A stretch of 59,350 bases of DNA from Burkholderiaceae bacterium. GTDB lineage: Bacteria; Pseudomonadota; Gammaproteobacteria; Burkholderiales; Burkholderiaceae_C. Of this stretch, positions 22,490-38,838 are shown piece after piece. The stretch lies in contig JAKOND010000004.1 of NCBI GenBank assembly GCA_022702125.1, positions 1 to 59,350 of the forward strand, given 5' to 3'. Every line of letters starts with the position of its first letter. The first letter of the stretch is position 1. Below the pieces are notes generated by a model. That model was not told the DNA's origin, did not search any database, and saw only the letters and a list, made by a program, of their open reading frames with translations. The translations under genes and the position numbers were made by a program.

Positions 22490-22761
22490 GGCGGGAACTC
22501 CTGGAATATCGGACTCATCGGATGCCAGCCTACGCACCGCATGTATCGCTTCTGTGGCGAATATGTATGCAAATGGTGCGCGGCCGGTTACCAGTCAACG
22601 CGGCACGCGCTCCGCCGATGACAGGGATCCATTGCAGCCGATGTCCCGGGCCGGCGTTATCGGGCGCCTGCACCACGCGCCGTGGGATGCGCGCCGCGCG
22701 CCGGTAGGACGGCACCGACAACCCGGCGCCCGGGTGCTGTGGCCGTACGGCCGCGCGGCCG

Positions 22762-23208
22762 TCAGCGGGTGCCGGTCGATCCGTAGCCGCCCGCGCCGCG
22801 CTCGGAAAAGCCGAATGCCTCGACGACGTTGAAGCGCGCCTGCACCACCGGCACCACCACCAGCTGCGCGATGCGTTCCATCGGCGCGATGGCGTAGGCG
22901 GTAGCGCTCCGGTTCCAGGCGCTGACCATCAGTTGGCCCTGGTAGTCGCTGTCGATCAGCCCGACCAGGTTGCCGAGCACCACGCCGTGCTTGTGGCCCA
23001 GGCCCGAGCGCGGCAGGATGACCGCGGCGTAGCCCGGGTCCTGCAGGTGCATCGCGATGCCGGTGGGCACCAGGGCTGTGGCGCCGGGCGCCAGCTCCAG
23101 CGGCGCGTCGATGCAGGCGCGCAGGTCCAGGCCGGCGCTGCCGGGGGTGGCGTAGGCGGGCAGCTGGTCGGCGATGCGGGGGTCAAGGATCTTGATGTCG
23201 ATGTTCAT
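22762..23208 (-). CDS. dut: dUTP diphosphatase
   Basis: The 148-aa trimeric-type dUTPase has all five motifs: [42 protein letters not shown] and the C-terminal arm [10 protein letters not shown]. It hydrolyses dUTP to dUMP and diphosphate, keeping uracil out of DNA and feeding thymidylate synthesis. Its ATG overlaps the coaBC stop by 4 nt (ATGA), so the two are translationally coupled; coaBC-dut order is common in proteobacteria. The 272 bp downstream to the lipoprotein gene hold nothing I can assign. Confidence 0.97.
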   Translation of the reverse strand: MNIDIKILDPRIADQLPAYATPGSAGLDLRACIDAPLELAPGATALVPTGIAMHLQDPGYAAVILPRSGLGHKHGVVLGNLVGLIDSDYQGQLMVSAWNRSATAYAIAPMERIAQLVVVPVVQARFNVVEAFGFSERGAGGYGSTGTR

Positions 23209-24461
23209 CGGGCGATTGTCCGCTGGAAGTCCGGGGTATCGAATCCCGTACGCGCCGGCATGCGGCGTGCGATCTCAGCTACCAATTCGGTAGCAAGCGC
23301 CTCTTTCGGCGCGCGGGCCGTCGGCCGGGCGCCGTCGGCGTCCACCAGCAGCAGCTGGTTGTCGTCCCGCCCGAAGGCCGCCGGGCCGATGTTGCCGACC
23401 AGCAGCGGCACGCCCTTGCGCAGGCGCTTGGCGGCGGCGTGGATCTCCAGGTCGTGGGTCTCGGCCGCGAAGCCGACGCAATAGAGCGCGCCCGACCGGG
23501 CCCGGGGCGACCGCGCCACGCCGTGCAGGATGTCGGGGTTCTCCACGAATTCCAGCGCCGGCGGCCGGCCGCTGCCGTCCTTCTTGATCTTGGCGTCGTG
23601 CGCCCGCGCCGGCCGCCAGTCGGCGACCGCGGCGGCGGCGACGAAGACATCGGCCGCATCCGCCTCGGCCTGCACCGCCGCCTGCATCTGCAGCGCCGAC
23701 TGCACGTCGATGCGGCGCACGCCGCGCGGCGTGGCCAGCGCCACCGGGCCGGCCACCAGCACCACCTCGGCGCCGGCCGCGCGGGCCGCGCGGGCGATGG
23801 CGAAACCCATCTTGCCCGACGAGTGGTTGGTGATGCCGCGCACCGGGTCGATCGCCTCGAAGGTCGGCCCGGCGGTGATCAGCACCCGGCGGCCCGCCAG
23901 CGGCCGGTCCGTCCGCAGGTGGACCGCGATGTCCTCCAGCAGCTCGTCCGGCTCCAGCATGCGGCCGTCGCCGGTCTCGCCGCAGGCCTGCGCGCCGGTG
24001 CCCACACCCAGCACCACCGCGCCGTCGGCCCGCACCTGCGCCAGGTTGCGCTGCGTGGCCGGATGGGCCCACATCTCGCGGTTCATCGCCGGCGCCAGCA
24101 GCAGCGGCAGGCCGGAGGGCCGCGCCAGGCACAGCAGGCTCAGCAGCTCGTCGGCCCGGCCCTGCGCCAGCCGCGCGACGAAATCGGCGCTGCAGGGCGC
24201 GATCGCGATGGCGTCGGCCTCGCGGCTCAGGTTGATGTGGGGCATGTTGTTGCCCTCGCGCGCATCCCACTGCGAGCCGTAGACGGCGCGGCCCGACAGC
24301 GCCTGCATCGTCACCGGGGTGATGAAACGCTCGGCCGCCTCGGTCATCACCACCTGCACCGTCGCGCCGGCCTTGATGAGGCCGCGGCAGAGTTCGGCCG
24401 ACTTGTAGCAGGCGATGCCTCCGCTGAGGCCGAGCACCAGGTGTTTTCCAGACAGGTCCAT
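23205..24461 (-). CDS. coaBC: Bifunctional phosphopantothenoylcysteine decarboxylase / phosphopantothenate-cysteine ligase
   Basis: The 418-aa protein has the FMN-binding CoaC half ([17 protein letters not shown], the [15 protein letters not shown] block, and PAMNREMW containing the active-site region). The CoaB half includes [20 protein letters not shown] and the lysine-containing DAKIKKDGS block. The two activities are consecutive steps of coenzyme A synthesis. The C-terminal end (after the FDRDDNQLL-like DDNQLLLVD block) contains a 17-nt GCTA-N9-TAGC element. It is cotranscribed with dut. Confidence 0.96.
   Translation of the reverse strand: MDLSGKHLVLGLSGGIACYKSAELCRGLIKAGATVQVVMTEAAERFITPVTMQALSGRAVYGSQWDAREGNNMPHINLSREADAIAIAPCSADFVARLAQGRADELLSLLCLARPSGLPLLLAPAMNREMWAHPATQRNLAQVRADGAVVLGVGTGAQACGETGDGRMLEPDELLEDIAVHLRTDRPLAGRRVLITAGPTFEAIDPVRGITNHSSGKMGFAIARAARAAGAEVVLVAGPVALATPRGVRRIDVQSALQMQAAVQAEADAADVFVAAAAVADWRPARAHDAKIKKDGSGRPPALEFVENPDILHGVARSPRARSGALYCVGFAAETHDLEIHAAAKRLRKGVPLLVGNIGPAAFGRDDNQLLLVDADGARPTARAPKEALATELVAEIARRMPARTGFDTPDFQRTIAR
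23278..23294. repeat. 17-nt GCTA-N9-TAGC element, copy 3 (inside coaBC)
   Basis: GCTACCAATTCGGTAGC has a perfect 6-bp stem GCTACC/GGTAGC with loop AATTC. It lies about 25 codons before the coaBC stop and encodes A-T-E-L-V-A. Confidence 0.55.
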
Positions 24462-24643
24462 GGGAGCAGTTGCGAGAAGGGCGGGAGGAATGGGAGGAAT
24501 GGGAGGGACGGGAAGCGCGGGAGGACGGGGGCGCGAGCGGGCGGGGATCGCGGCGCGGCACGTCCGGCGCGGTGCCGGCCGAAGGCGTGGGGCAATGTAT
24601 CAGAGCCTTTTCCGCGGGTCGGCGGAAGGGCCGGGCCGCTCCC

Positions 24644-24649
24644 TAGAAT
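24644..24649 (+). promoter_or_regulatory. Possible -10 (TAGAAT) for the LysR gene
   Basis: TAGAAT lies 41 nt before the LysR start in a 228-bp divergent gap shared with coaBC. A TACATT on the opposite strand near 24600 could serve coaBC. Both are weak, hexamer-only predictions. Confidence 0.35.
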
Positions 24650-24689
24650 GCACTGTCCCGGTCGCACCGCCGGCATCCACGCCCCGCCC

Positions 24690-25634
24690 ATGGCCACCCA
24701 CCACATCGCCCCGCTGCTGGCCGACCTGCACCTGCTGACGGTGCTGGCCGACACCCAGAGCTTCACCCAGGCCGCCCGGCAGCTCGGCATCTCCAAGGCC
24801 TCGGTCAGCACGCGCATCGCGGATCTGGAGCGCGCCGCCGGCACGGTGCTGGTGCGCCGCACCACCCGCTCGGTCAGCCTGAGCCCGGCGGGCCAGCAGC
24901 TGGTGGACGATACGCAGGCCTCGTTCGCGCGCATCGCCCAGGGCCTCGCCGACGTGCGCGACCTGGCCGGCGCGCCGCGCGGACTGGTGCGCATGACCGC
25001 GCCGGTGGCACTCGGCCGCCAGCACATCGCGCCGCTGCTGCCGGAATTCCTGCAGCGCTACCCCGAGATCCGGCTGGAACTCGACCTCAACGACCGGCTG
25101 GTGAACGTGGTGCAGGAAGGCTTCGACCTGGCGGTGCGCCACAGCCACGCGCCGCCCGACTCCTACGTGGCATGGGCGCTGGCGCCCTCGGCGGCCCTGC
25201 TGGTCGCCAGCCGCGACTACCTGGCGCGGCGCGGCACGCCGGCCCACCCGTCCGAGCTGGCGCGGCATGACTGCCTGGCCTACCTGCGCGACGGGCGCGG
25301 CCCCTCCTGGTCCTTCGAGAAGCCCGCGCAGGGCCGCCGCCCGGCGGAGCGGATCAGCGTGCCGGTGTCCGGCCCCTTCAAGGCCAACAACAGCGAGGTG
25401 CTGCGCGAGGCGGTGCGGGGCGGCCTGGGCATCGCGCTGCTGCCCGACTTCAGCCTGGCCGGCGCGCTGGCGGCGGGCGACGCGGTGCCGCTGCTGGCGG
25501 GCTGGAAGCCGGTGGGCTTCTTCGGGGAGCGGGTCTACGCGATCCGGCCCTGGGCGCCGACCGTGCCGCGCGCGGTGCAGTGCCTCGTGGACCACCTGCG
25601 CGCCCGCCTCGCGCAGGGTTTCGGCGCGGGGTAG
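24690..25634 (+). CDS. LysR-family transcriptional regulator
   Basis: The 314-aa protein has an N-terminal winged HTH (residues about 10-70: FTQAARQLGISKASVSTRIA, then LVRRTTRSVSLSPAGQQ). The C-terminal effector-binding domain is of the DNA-repeat-free LysR type, with the FKANNSEVLREAVRGGLGIA block near the end. It belongs to the broad CrgA/AaeR-like group by appearance. It is convergent with mmsA (21-bp gap) rather than divergent from it, so its target cannot be read from orientation; coaBC lies upstream on the opposite strand but is housekeeping. Confidence 0.9.
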   Translation: MATHHIAPLLADLHLLTVLADTQSFTQAARQLGISKASVSTRIADLERAAGTVLVRRTTRSVSLSPAGQQLVDDTQASFARIAQGLADVRDLAGAPRGLVRMTAPVALGRQHIAPLLPEFLQRYPEIRLELDLNDRLVNVVQEGFDLAVRHSHAPPDSYVAWALAPSAALLVASRDYLARRGTPAHPSELARHDCLAYLRDGRGPSWSFEKPAQGRRPAERISVPVSGPFKANNSEVLREAVRGGLGIALLPDFSLAGALAAGDAVPLLAGWKPVGFFGERVYAIRPWAPTVPRAVQCLVDHLRARLAQGFGAG

Positions 25635-25655
25635 CCGCCGCCGGGCGGAACCGGC

Positions 25656-27170
<1,515 letters not shown>

Positions 27171-27272
27171 GGCGGGGGGTTCTCGGGCGGGACGCAAAGG
27201 AGGAAGCGGGGAAGGTTCGGCGCCCAGTCTAGGAAGGCCGGGCCGCCTTGCCTAGCCCGCGCGGGCGAACGG

Positions 27273-27294
27273 ATTGTTCAGTCATGAGAACAAT
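27273..27294. promoter_or_regulatory. Inverted repeat in the mmsA / diguanylate cyclase divergent region
   Basis: ATTGTTC-N8-GAACAAT, perfect 7-bp arms, in the 268-bp gap between the divergent genes and 103 nt from the mmsA start. The inner TTC-N8-GAA fits the LysR T-N11-A pattern. It is one of the few AT-rich spots in this stretch. Confidence 0.5.
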
Positions 27295-27438
27295 GCGGGC
27301 GGCAAGGGAAACCGTGCGGCCCGCGCCGTTCATATTGACTTCACCTCTCGTGCGCCTGCGGGACAATCCGGTCCTCGCCGATCGCCGTTCCGCTGCCCCG
27401 TGCCGGACCGCATCCCCGACGCACCGACCGCCCGTCCC

Positions 27439-28956
27439 ATGGATCTTCCGAACCTCCCGATCGCCTGTCCGCCCGAACCGCCCCCGCCGCAGGCGCGGAC
27501 GCCCCGGCGGTCGCTGCAGGATTTCGCCTGGACGGCGTCGATCGTGCTGCCCTGCGCATTGGTGGCGGTGCTGACGACCCGGCTGCTCGGGCCGCTGTCC
27601 CTCTTCTGGCCGGCGAACGCGGTCCTGCTGGGCATGCTGCTGCGCCATCCGGAACGGGCGTCGGCGGCCGGCTGGCTGGGCGCCCTGGCGGCCTACCTGG
27701 CGGCGGACCTGATCGCCGGCACGCCCCTGCCGGTGAACCTCGGGCTCAATGCCGCCAACCTGACCGGCGTCGTCGCCGGCTACCTGCTCGCCCTCCGGAA
27801 GTTGCCCGCCGACGCGTTCCGCCTGGCCCAGCCCCGCGCGATCTGGCCGCTGCTGGCGATCTGCGTCGCCGCGGCCGGGGCGGCATCGCTGGTGGGCGGC
27901 TGGGCCAGCGCCCTGCTCTTCGGCCGCGGCGTGCCGGCCGGCGTGGCGGACTGGTTCAACGGGGAACTCGCCTACTACATCACGCTGCTGCCGATGATGC
28001 TGTCCGCGCCCCGCGACCGCCCGGTGCGCGGCCTGCTCGCGAAGGCGCTGCGGCCGCGCCGATGGCAGCGGCGCGAAGCGCTGCCCGTGGCGGCGCTGGC
28101 CGCGTCGCTGGCCGGCGCCATCCTGGTCGGCGGCCCCGGGGTGCTCGCGTTGCCCGTGCCGGCGCTCATCTGGTGCGCCCTGCGCTACGAGGTCTTCCCG
28201 ACGCTGGTGCTCACCGCGCTGCTGAGCGTCGCCCAGCTGTTCGCCATCGCCGCGGGCCTGATGGCGCTGCCCGAGGGGAACCTGCTCTACATCGACTCGA
28301 CGCAGTCGGCGCGCCTGGGCATCGCGCTGGTCGCGCTCGGGCCGATGGCGGTGGCCATCGTCAACGGGGCGCGCAACGACCTGCTGCGCCGGCTGGACCA
28401 CCTGGCCCGCCACGACCACCTGACCGGCACGCTGCGGCGCGGCGCGTTCCTGGAGCGCGCGTCGGCGACGCTGGCCCGCCTGGCCGCGGCGGGCCGTCCG
28501 GCGGCGGTGCTGATGATCGACGTCGACCACTTCAAGCGGATCAACGACCGGTACGGCCATGCCCAGGGCGACCGGGTGCTCGCCGCCGTGGCCGCCGAAC
28601 TGTCGGCGGGCCTGCGCGGCGGCGCGATCCTGGGACGGATCGGCGGCGAGGAATTCGCCGCCCTGCTGCCCGACGCCGGCCCGCCCCACGCCCGGATCGT
28701 GGCGGAGCGGCTGCGCCAGCGGGTGGCGGCCCTGTCCCTGCCGGCCGAGGGCACGCCGGAAGGGACGGCATCGCCGCCGGAGGGGATCACCGCCAGCTTC
28801 GGCCTGGCGACCTGCGGCGGCGGCGGCGCACGGCCGCAGGCGCTGGAAGCGCTGCTCGCGCGGGCCGACGCCGCGCTCTACGCGGCCAAGGCGGCGGGCC
28901 GCAACCGGGTGGACACCGCCACCGACACCGACACCGAGGAGAGCCCCGATGCCTGA
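27439..28956 (+). CDS. Membrane diguanylate cyclase (MASE1-like sensor plus GGDEF)
   Basis: The ATG at 27439 gives 505 aa. After a Pro-rich N-terminus come about eight hydrophobic segments (residues 30-310) with the FWPANAVLLGMLL block typical of MASE1-type membrane sensors. The GGDEF domain starts near residue 325 and carries GGEEF at 402-406, so it should make cyclic di-GMP. The inhibitory I-site (RxxD) is absent: the position reads RGGA. The end overlaps the next gene by 8 nt, which suggests coupled translation with a purine-type deaminase. Confidence 0.88.
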   Translation: MDLPNLPIACPPEPPPPQARTPRRSLQDFAWTASIVLPCALVAVLTTRLLGPLSLFWPANAVLLGMLLRHPERASAAGWLGALAAYLAADLIAGTPLPVNLGLNAANLTGVVAGYLLALRKLPADAFRLAQPRAIWPLLAICVAAAGAASLVGGWASALLFGRGVPAGVADWFNGELAYYITLLPMMLSAPRDRPVRGLLAKALRPRRWQRREALPVAALAASLAGAILVGGPGVLALPVPALIWCALRYEVFPTLVLTALLSVAQLFAIAAGLMALPEGNLLYIDSTQSARLGIALVALGPMAVAIVNGARNDLLRRLDHLARHDHLTGTLRRGAFLERASATLARLAAAGRPAAVLMIDVDHFKRINDRYGHAQGDRVLAAVAAELSAGLRGGAILGRIGGEEFAALLPDAGPPHARIVAERLRQRVAALSLPAEGTPEGTASPPEGITASFGLATCGGGGARPQALEALLARADAALYAAKAAGRNRVDTATDTDTEESPDA

Positions 28957-30391
28957 TCCCGAAACCGCTCCGACGGCTCCCGCGCCGCCGGAGCGCCCCA
29001 CGCTGCTGATCCGCAACGCCGCCTGCATCGCCACGCAGGACGACGCCCGCCGCGAGCTGCGCGACGCCTCGGTGCTCGTGCGGGGCCGCCGCATCGAGGC
29101 CATCGGCCCGGCCGCGGAGCTGCCGCAGACCGCCGACGAAGTCATCGACGCGCGCGGCCACCTGGTGGTGCCGGGCCTGGTCAACACCCACCACCACATG
29201 TACCAGTCGCTCACCCGCGCCATCCCGGGCGTGCAGGACGCCGAGCTGTTCTCGTGGCTGCGCGGGCTCTATCCCCTGTGGGCCGGGCTCACGCCCGAGA
29301 TGGTGCGGGTCTCCACCCAGGTCGCGATGGCCGAACTGCTGCTCTCGGGCTGCACCACCAGCAGCGACCACCTCTACCTCTATCCCAACGGCGTGCGGCT
29401 GGACGACAGCATCGAGGCGGCCGCGGCCATCGGCATGCGCTTCACCGCCACCCGCGGCAGCATGAGCGTCGGCCGGAGCCAGGGCGGCCTGCCGCCCGAC
29501 CGGGTGGTGGAGGCCGAGGACGCCATCCTGCGCGACAGCGAGCGGCTCATCGACCGCCACCACGACGCCGCGCACGGCGCCATGGTGCAGGTGGCGCTGG
29601 CGCCCTGCTCGCCCTTCAGCGTCAGCCGCGCCCTGATGCGGGAATCGGCGCTGCTCGCCCGCGCCCGCGGCGTGCGGCTGCACACCCACCTGGCCGAGAA
29701 CGACCACGACATCGCCTACAGCCGCGAGAAGTTCGGCCGCACCCCGGCCGAATACGCCGAGGAGCTCGGCTGGGTCGGCCCCGACGTGTGGCACGCGCAC
29801 TGCGTCAAGCTCGACGCGGACGGCATCGCCCTGTTCGCCCGGACCCGCACCGGCGTGGCCCACTGCCCGTGCAGCAACATGCGGCTGGCCTCGGGCATCG
29901 CCCCGGTGCGCCGCATGCTCGACGCCGGCGTGCCCGTCGGCCTGGGCGTGGACGGCAGCGCCAGCAACGATGGCGCGCAGATGCTCGCCGAAGCCCGCCA
30001 GGCGATGCTGCTGGCCCGCGTCGGCCGCGCGCTGGAGCCCTTCGGCTGCGACAGCGGCCCGGCGGAGATGACCGCCCGCGATGCGCTGGACCTGGCGACC
30101 CGGGGCGGCGCGCGGGTGCTGGGCCGCACCGACATCGGCCACCTCGCCCCCGGCATGTGCGCCGACCTGGCGCTGTTCGACCTGCGCGCCCTGGCGTTCG
30201 CCGGCGGCGCGGTGCACGACCCGGTGGGCGCCCTGCTGCTCTGCGCCAGCGCGCCGGCGGCGTTCACCGTGGTCGACGGCCGGGTCGTCGTGCGGGACGG
30301 GCGCCTGGCGACCCTGGAGCTGGAGCCGCTGGTCCGGCGGCACAACCGCCTGGCGCGGGACCTGGCGGAAGCGGCGCGGCGCGCGGCCTGA
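28949..30391 (+). CDS. Amidohydrolase, 8-oxoguanine deaminase type
   Basis: The 480-aa protein has the metal ligands of the amidohydrolase superfamily: HxH in VNTHHHMYQS, His in LHTHLAEND, His in WHAHCVKLD and Asp in GLGVDGSASNDG. The combination VNTHHHMYQSLTRA and GVDGSASNDG fits the 8-oxoguanine deaminase / AtzB-like group, which removes an amino group from oxidised guanine or related triazines. Guanine deaminase or a triazine hydrolase are alternatives. Its start lies inside the diguanylate cyclase reading frame, so the two are one transcription unit. Confidence 0.85.
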   Translation: MPDPETAPTAPAPPERPTLLIRNAACIATQDDARRELRDASVLVRGRRIEAIGPAAELPQTADEVIDARGHLVVPGLVNTHHHMYQSLTRAIPGVQDAELFSWLRGLYPLWAGLTPEMVRVSTQVAMAELLLSGCTTSSDHLYLYPNGVRLDDSIEAAAAIGMRFTATRGSMSVGRSQGGLPPDRVVEAEDAILRDSERLIDRHHDAAHGAMVQVALAPCSPFSVSRALMRESALLARARGVRLHTHLAENDHDIAYSREKFGRTPAEYAEELGWVGPDVWHAHCVKLDADGIALFARTRTGVAHCPCSNMRLASGIAPVRRMLDAGVPVGLGVDGSASNDGAQMLAEARQAMLLARVGRALEPFGCDSGPAEMTARDALDLATRGGARVLGRTDIGHLAPGMCADLALFDLRALAFAGGAVHDPVGALLLCASAPAAFTVVDGRVVVRDGRLATLELEPLVRRHNRLARDLAEAARRAA

Positions 30392-30436
30392 GCGCCCGGC
30401 GCCCGCGCCGTCCGCCCGCGGCCTGGCCGGCCGACG

Positions 30437-30691
30437 CTACTTGTAGAACGCCTCGACCTGGCCCTTGATCGTGATCAGCAGGGGCTTGCCCTTGCGATCC
30501 ACGGTCTTGCCGGCGGGCACCTTGACCCATCCCTCGCTGACGCAGTATTCCTCCACGTCGAAGCGTTCCTTGCCGTTGAGGCGGATGCCGATGTCGTGCC
30601 GGAACACGGCGGCGTCGTGGTGCGGGCTGCGCGGGTCGCTGGAGAGGCGGTCCGGCAGGGCGGGGGCGGCGGAGGGGATCGTGTCGTTCAT
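30437..30691 (-). CDS. DUF3297 family protein
   Basis: An 84-aa protein with the DUF3297 pattern: PALPDRLSSDPRSPHHDAAV, then HDIGIRLNGKERFDVEEYCV and the GWVKVPAGKTVDRKGKPL block. Members are small soluble proteins of unknown function, common in proteobacteria. It lies 52 nt downstream of dinG on the same strand and may be read with it. It is convergent with the deaminase gene (45-bp gap). Confidence 0.9.
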   Translation of the reverse strand: MNDTIPSAAPALPDRLSSDPRSPHHDAAVFRHDIGIRLNGKERFDVEEYCVSEGWVKVPAGKTVDRKGKPLLITIKGQVEAFYK

Positions 30692-30743
30692 GGGGCGGGA
30701 TTCTCCAGGATTCGCCGCGGCCCCGGGCCGCGACGCGCCGTCC

Positions 30744-34882
<4,139 letters not shown>

Positions 34883-34883
34883 C

Positions 34884-37146
<2,263 letters not shown>

Positions 37147-37190
37147 TCGCGCGCGCGGCGGCCGGGCGGTCGCTGCGTTTCGCACCGACA

Positions 37191-37224
37191 GAGGCGGCCC
37201 GGCCACGGGCCCGCCTCTTTTTTT
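37191..37224 (+). terminator. Intrinsic terminator after eno
   Basis: Stem GAGGCGG-CCC paired with GGG-C-CCGCCTC (one bulged base), loop GGCCAC, followed by seven T residues. It is a textbook rho-independent terminator. The last T is also the first base of the ftsB -10-like hexamer. Confidence 0.85.
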
Positions 37225-37229
37225 ACAAT
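37224..37229 (+). promoter_or_regulatory. -10-like TACAAT for ftsB overlapping the eno terminator
   Basis: TACAAT begins on the last T of the eno terminator U-tract, 63 nt before the ftsB start. Any -35 would lie inside the terminator hairpin and is weak. Confidence 0.4.
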
Positions 37230-37292
37230 CGCCGCCCGCCCCGTCCGCCGCCCGCGGTGCGACACTCGCGGCCTGCCTTCCCCGTTCCCGCC

Positions 37293-37571
37293 ATGTCGTC
37301 CAACCGCCTCGTCCCGCTCGTGCTGGTCCTGCTGCTCGTCCTGCTGCACATGCAGCTCTGGAGCGGCCGCGGCAGCCTTCCCGAGGTGCAGATGATGCGC
37401 CAGAGCATCGCCGACCAGAAGCAGCAGAACGCCCAGGCGCAGCGCGCCAACGAGCGCCTCGCCTCCGAGGTGCGCGACCTGCGCGACGGGCTCGACATGG
37501 TCGAGGAGAAGGCCCGGGCCGAGCTGGGCATGGTCCGGCCCAACGAGATCTACGTGCAGATCACGCGCTGA
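37293..37571 (+). CDS. ftsB: Cell division protein FtsB
   Basis: The 92-aa protein has a short cytoplasmic start, one membrane helix (LVPLVLVLLLVLLHMQLW), then a periplasmic coiled coil (residues 30-70, QSIADQKQQNAQAQRANERL) and the conserved LDMVEEKARAELGMVRPNE tail. It forms the FtsQLB complex that activates septal peptidoglycan synthesis. It is downstream of eno, the usual location in beta- and gammaproteobacteria, but has its own likely promoter. Confidence 0.93.
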   Translation: MSSNRLVPLVLVLLLVLLHMQLWSGRGSLPEVQMMRQSIADQKQQNAQAQRANERLASEVRDLRDGLDMVEEKARAELGMVRPNEIYVQITR

Positions 37572-37632
37572 GCGCGGCGCCGGCCCGTGGCGGGCGCATG
37601 GCGCGGCGGCCCGCATTCCGCCTGGGTTCCGC

Positions 37633-37649
37633 GCTACGCGATAGATAGC
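37633..37649. repeat. 17-nt GCTA-N9-TAGC element, copy 4
   Basis: GCTACGCGATAGATAGC lies in the 107-bp gap between the convergent ftsB and hslO genes. On the reverse strand it reads GCTATCTATCGCGTAGC. Confidence 0.55.
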
Positions 37650-37678
37650 AAGCGGCCCTCGGCCGGCGGCCACGGCCC

Positions 37679-38671
37679 CTACTGCACCGCCGACGTGCCC
37701 GGCACCACCACCTGCGCCGGCGCGGCGAAGATCTGGGTGGTGTCGACCGGATCGAACCGGTACTGGCGGCCGCAGAAGTCGCAGCCCACCTCGATCCGGC
37801 CCTGCTCCTCCAGGATGGAATCGGCCTCCTCGCGGCCCAGGCCGCGGATCATGCCGGCCACCCGCTCGCGGCTGCAGCTGCAGGCGAAACGCGGCGCGTG
37901 GTCCGCGTCCTGGGGCGCGAAGCGCAGCAGCGGCTCCTCCCAGAACAGTCGGCGCAGGATGGTGTCGGCGTCGAGCGTCAGCAGCTCGTCGCGCTGCAGG
38001 CTGGCGGCCAGGTGGGCGATGCGGTTGTAGTCCTCGTCGCGGCCGATGGCGGCCTCGTTCTCGGCGCTGACGAAGCTGCCGGCGAGGTTGCCCTCGCCCT
38101 GCACCGGCATGCGCTGCACCAGCAGGCCGCAGGCGACCCGGTCGTCGGCCGCCAGCACCAGCGTGGTGTCGAGCTGCTCGCTCTGCAGCATGTAGTGCTG
38201 CAGCGCGTCGCTGAGCTTGTGCAGGCGCTCGCCCCGGTCGTCGAAGAGCGGCACCATGCTCTGGTACGGCTGCTGGCCCGGGAACTTGTCCTTCGGGTCG
38301 AGGGTGATGGCGCAGCGGCCCTGGTTGCCGCGGTTGACCAGGTCGGCCAGCCGGTCGTGGGGCTCCACCGCGCCGACGATGCTGGCGGTGGCGCGCAGGC
38401 GCAGGTCGGACTGGATCTCGGCCACCGCGACCTTGACCGGGCCGTCGCCGAAGATCTGCAGGATCAGCGCGCCGTTGAACTTGATGCCCGACTGCATCAG
38501 CACGCCGGCGGCGGCCATCTCGCCGAGCAGCTCCCGCACCGGCTGGGGATAGGCGCCGCCCTGGTTGTTGGAGGCGCGGCGCTGCAGCACCTCCTGCCAG
38601 GCATCGGTCAGCCGGACCAGCATGCCGCGCACCGGCATGCCGTCGAAAATGAATTTGTGGAGTTCGGACAC
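37679..38671 (-). CDS. hslO: Hsp33 redox-regulated chaperone
   Basis: GTG at 38671 is the start, supported by AGGAG just upstream and by the family-typical beginning ELHKFIFDGMPVRG. The 330-aa protein ends in the zinc redox switch: Cys264-x-Cys266 (ACSCS) and Cys297-x-x-Cys300 (CDFCG). Oxidation of these cysteines releases zinc and turns on holdase activity under oxidative and heat stress. A heat-shock-like promoter is visible upstream. It follows eutC on the same strand but is probably an independent unit. Confidence 0.95.
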   Translation of the reverse strand: MSELHKFIFDGMPVRGMLVRLTDAWQEVLQRRASNNQGGAYPQPVRELLGEMAAAGVLMQSGIKFNGALILQIFGDGPVKVAVAEIQSDLRLRATASIVGAVEPHDRLADLVNRGNQGRCAITLDPKDKFPGQQPYQSMVPLFDDRGERLHKLSDALQHYMLQSEQLDTTLVLAADDRVACGLLVQRMPVQGEGNLAGSFVSAENEAAIGRDEDYNRIAHLAASLQRDELLTLDADTILRRLFWEEPLLRFAPQDADHAPRFACSCSRERVAGMIRGLGREEADSILEEQGRIEVGCDFCGRQYRFDPVDTTQIFAAPAQVVVPGTSAVQ

Positions 38672-38722
38672 GTTGCAGGCTCCTGGAAATGCGAACGGGC
38701 GGCAGAGGCCGCCCGGTGAGGA

Positions 38723-38750
38723 ATATGCGTCGCATTGTAGGAAACGCAAG
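38723..38750 (-). promoter_or_regulatory. Candidate sigma-32 promoter for hslO
   Basis: On the minus strand: CTTGCGT (38750-38744), a 13-nt spacer, then ACGCATAT (38730-38723). The E. coli heat-shock consensus is CTTGAAA and CCCCATNT with about 13-14 nt spacing. The -10 matches at 6 of 8 positions, counting the unconstrained N position, and the -35 at its CTTG core. The start codon lies about 50 nt downstream. Confidence 0.4.
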
Positions 38751-38838
38751 GCGCGCCCGCCGGAGGCCGCGCCGGAGCCACCACCGGTCCCGGGGGTTCG
38801 TCCGGGCGACGCCGGTCGCGGCGCGCCGGCCCATCGGC

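Noticed and set aside
27335-27367. TTGACT and GACAAT as a sigma-70 promoter for the MASE1-type cyclase
   Set aside because: The spacer between the hexamers is 21 nt, too long for a standard promoter.
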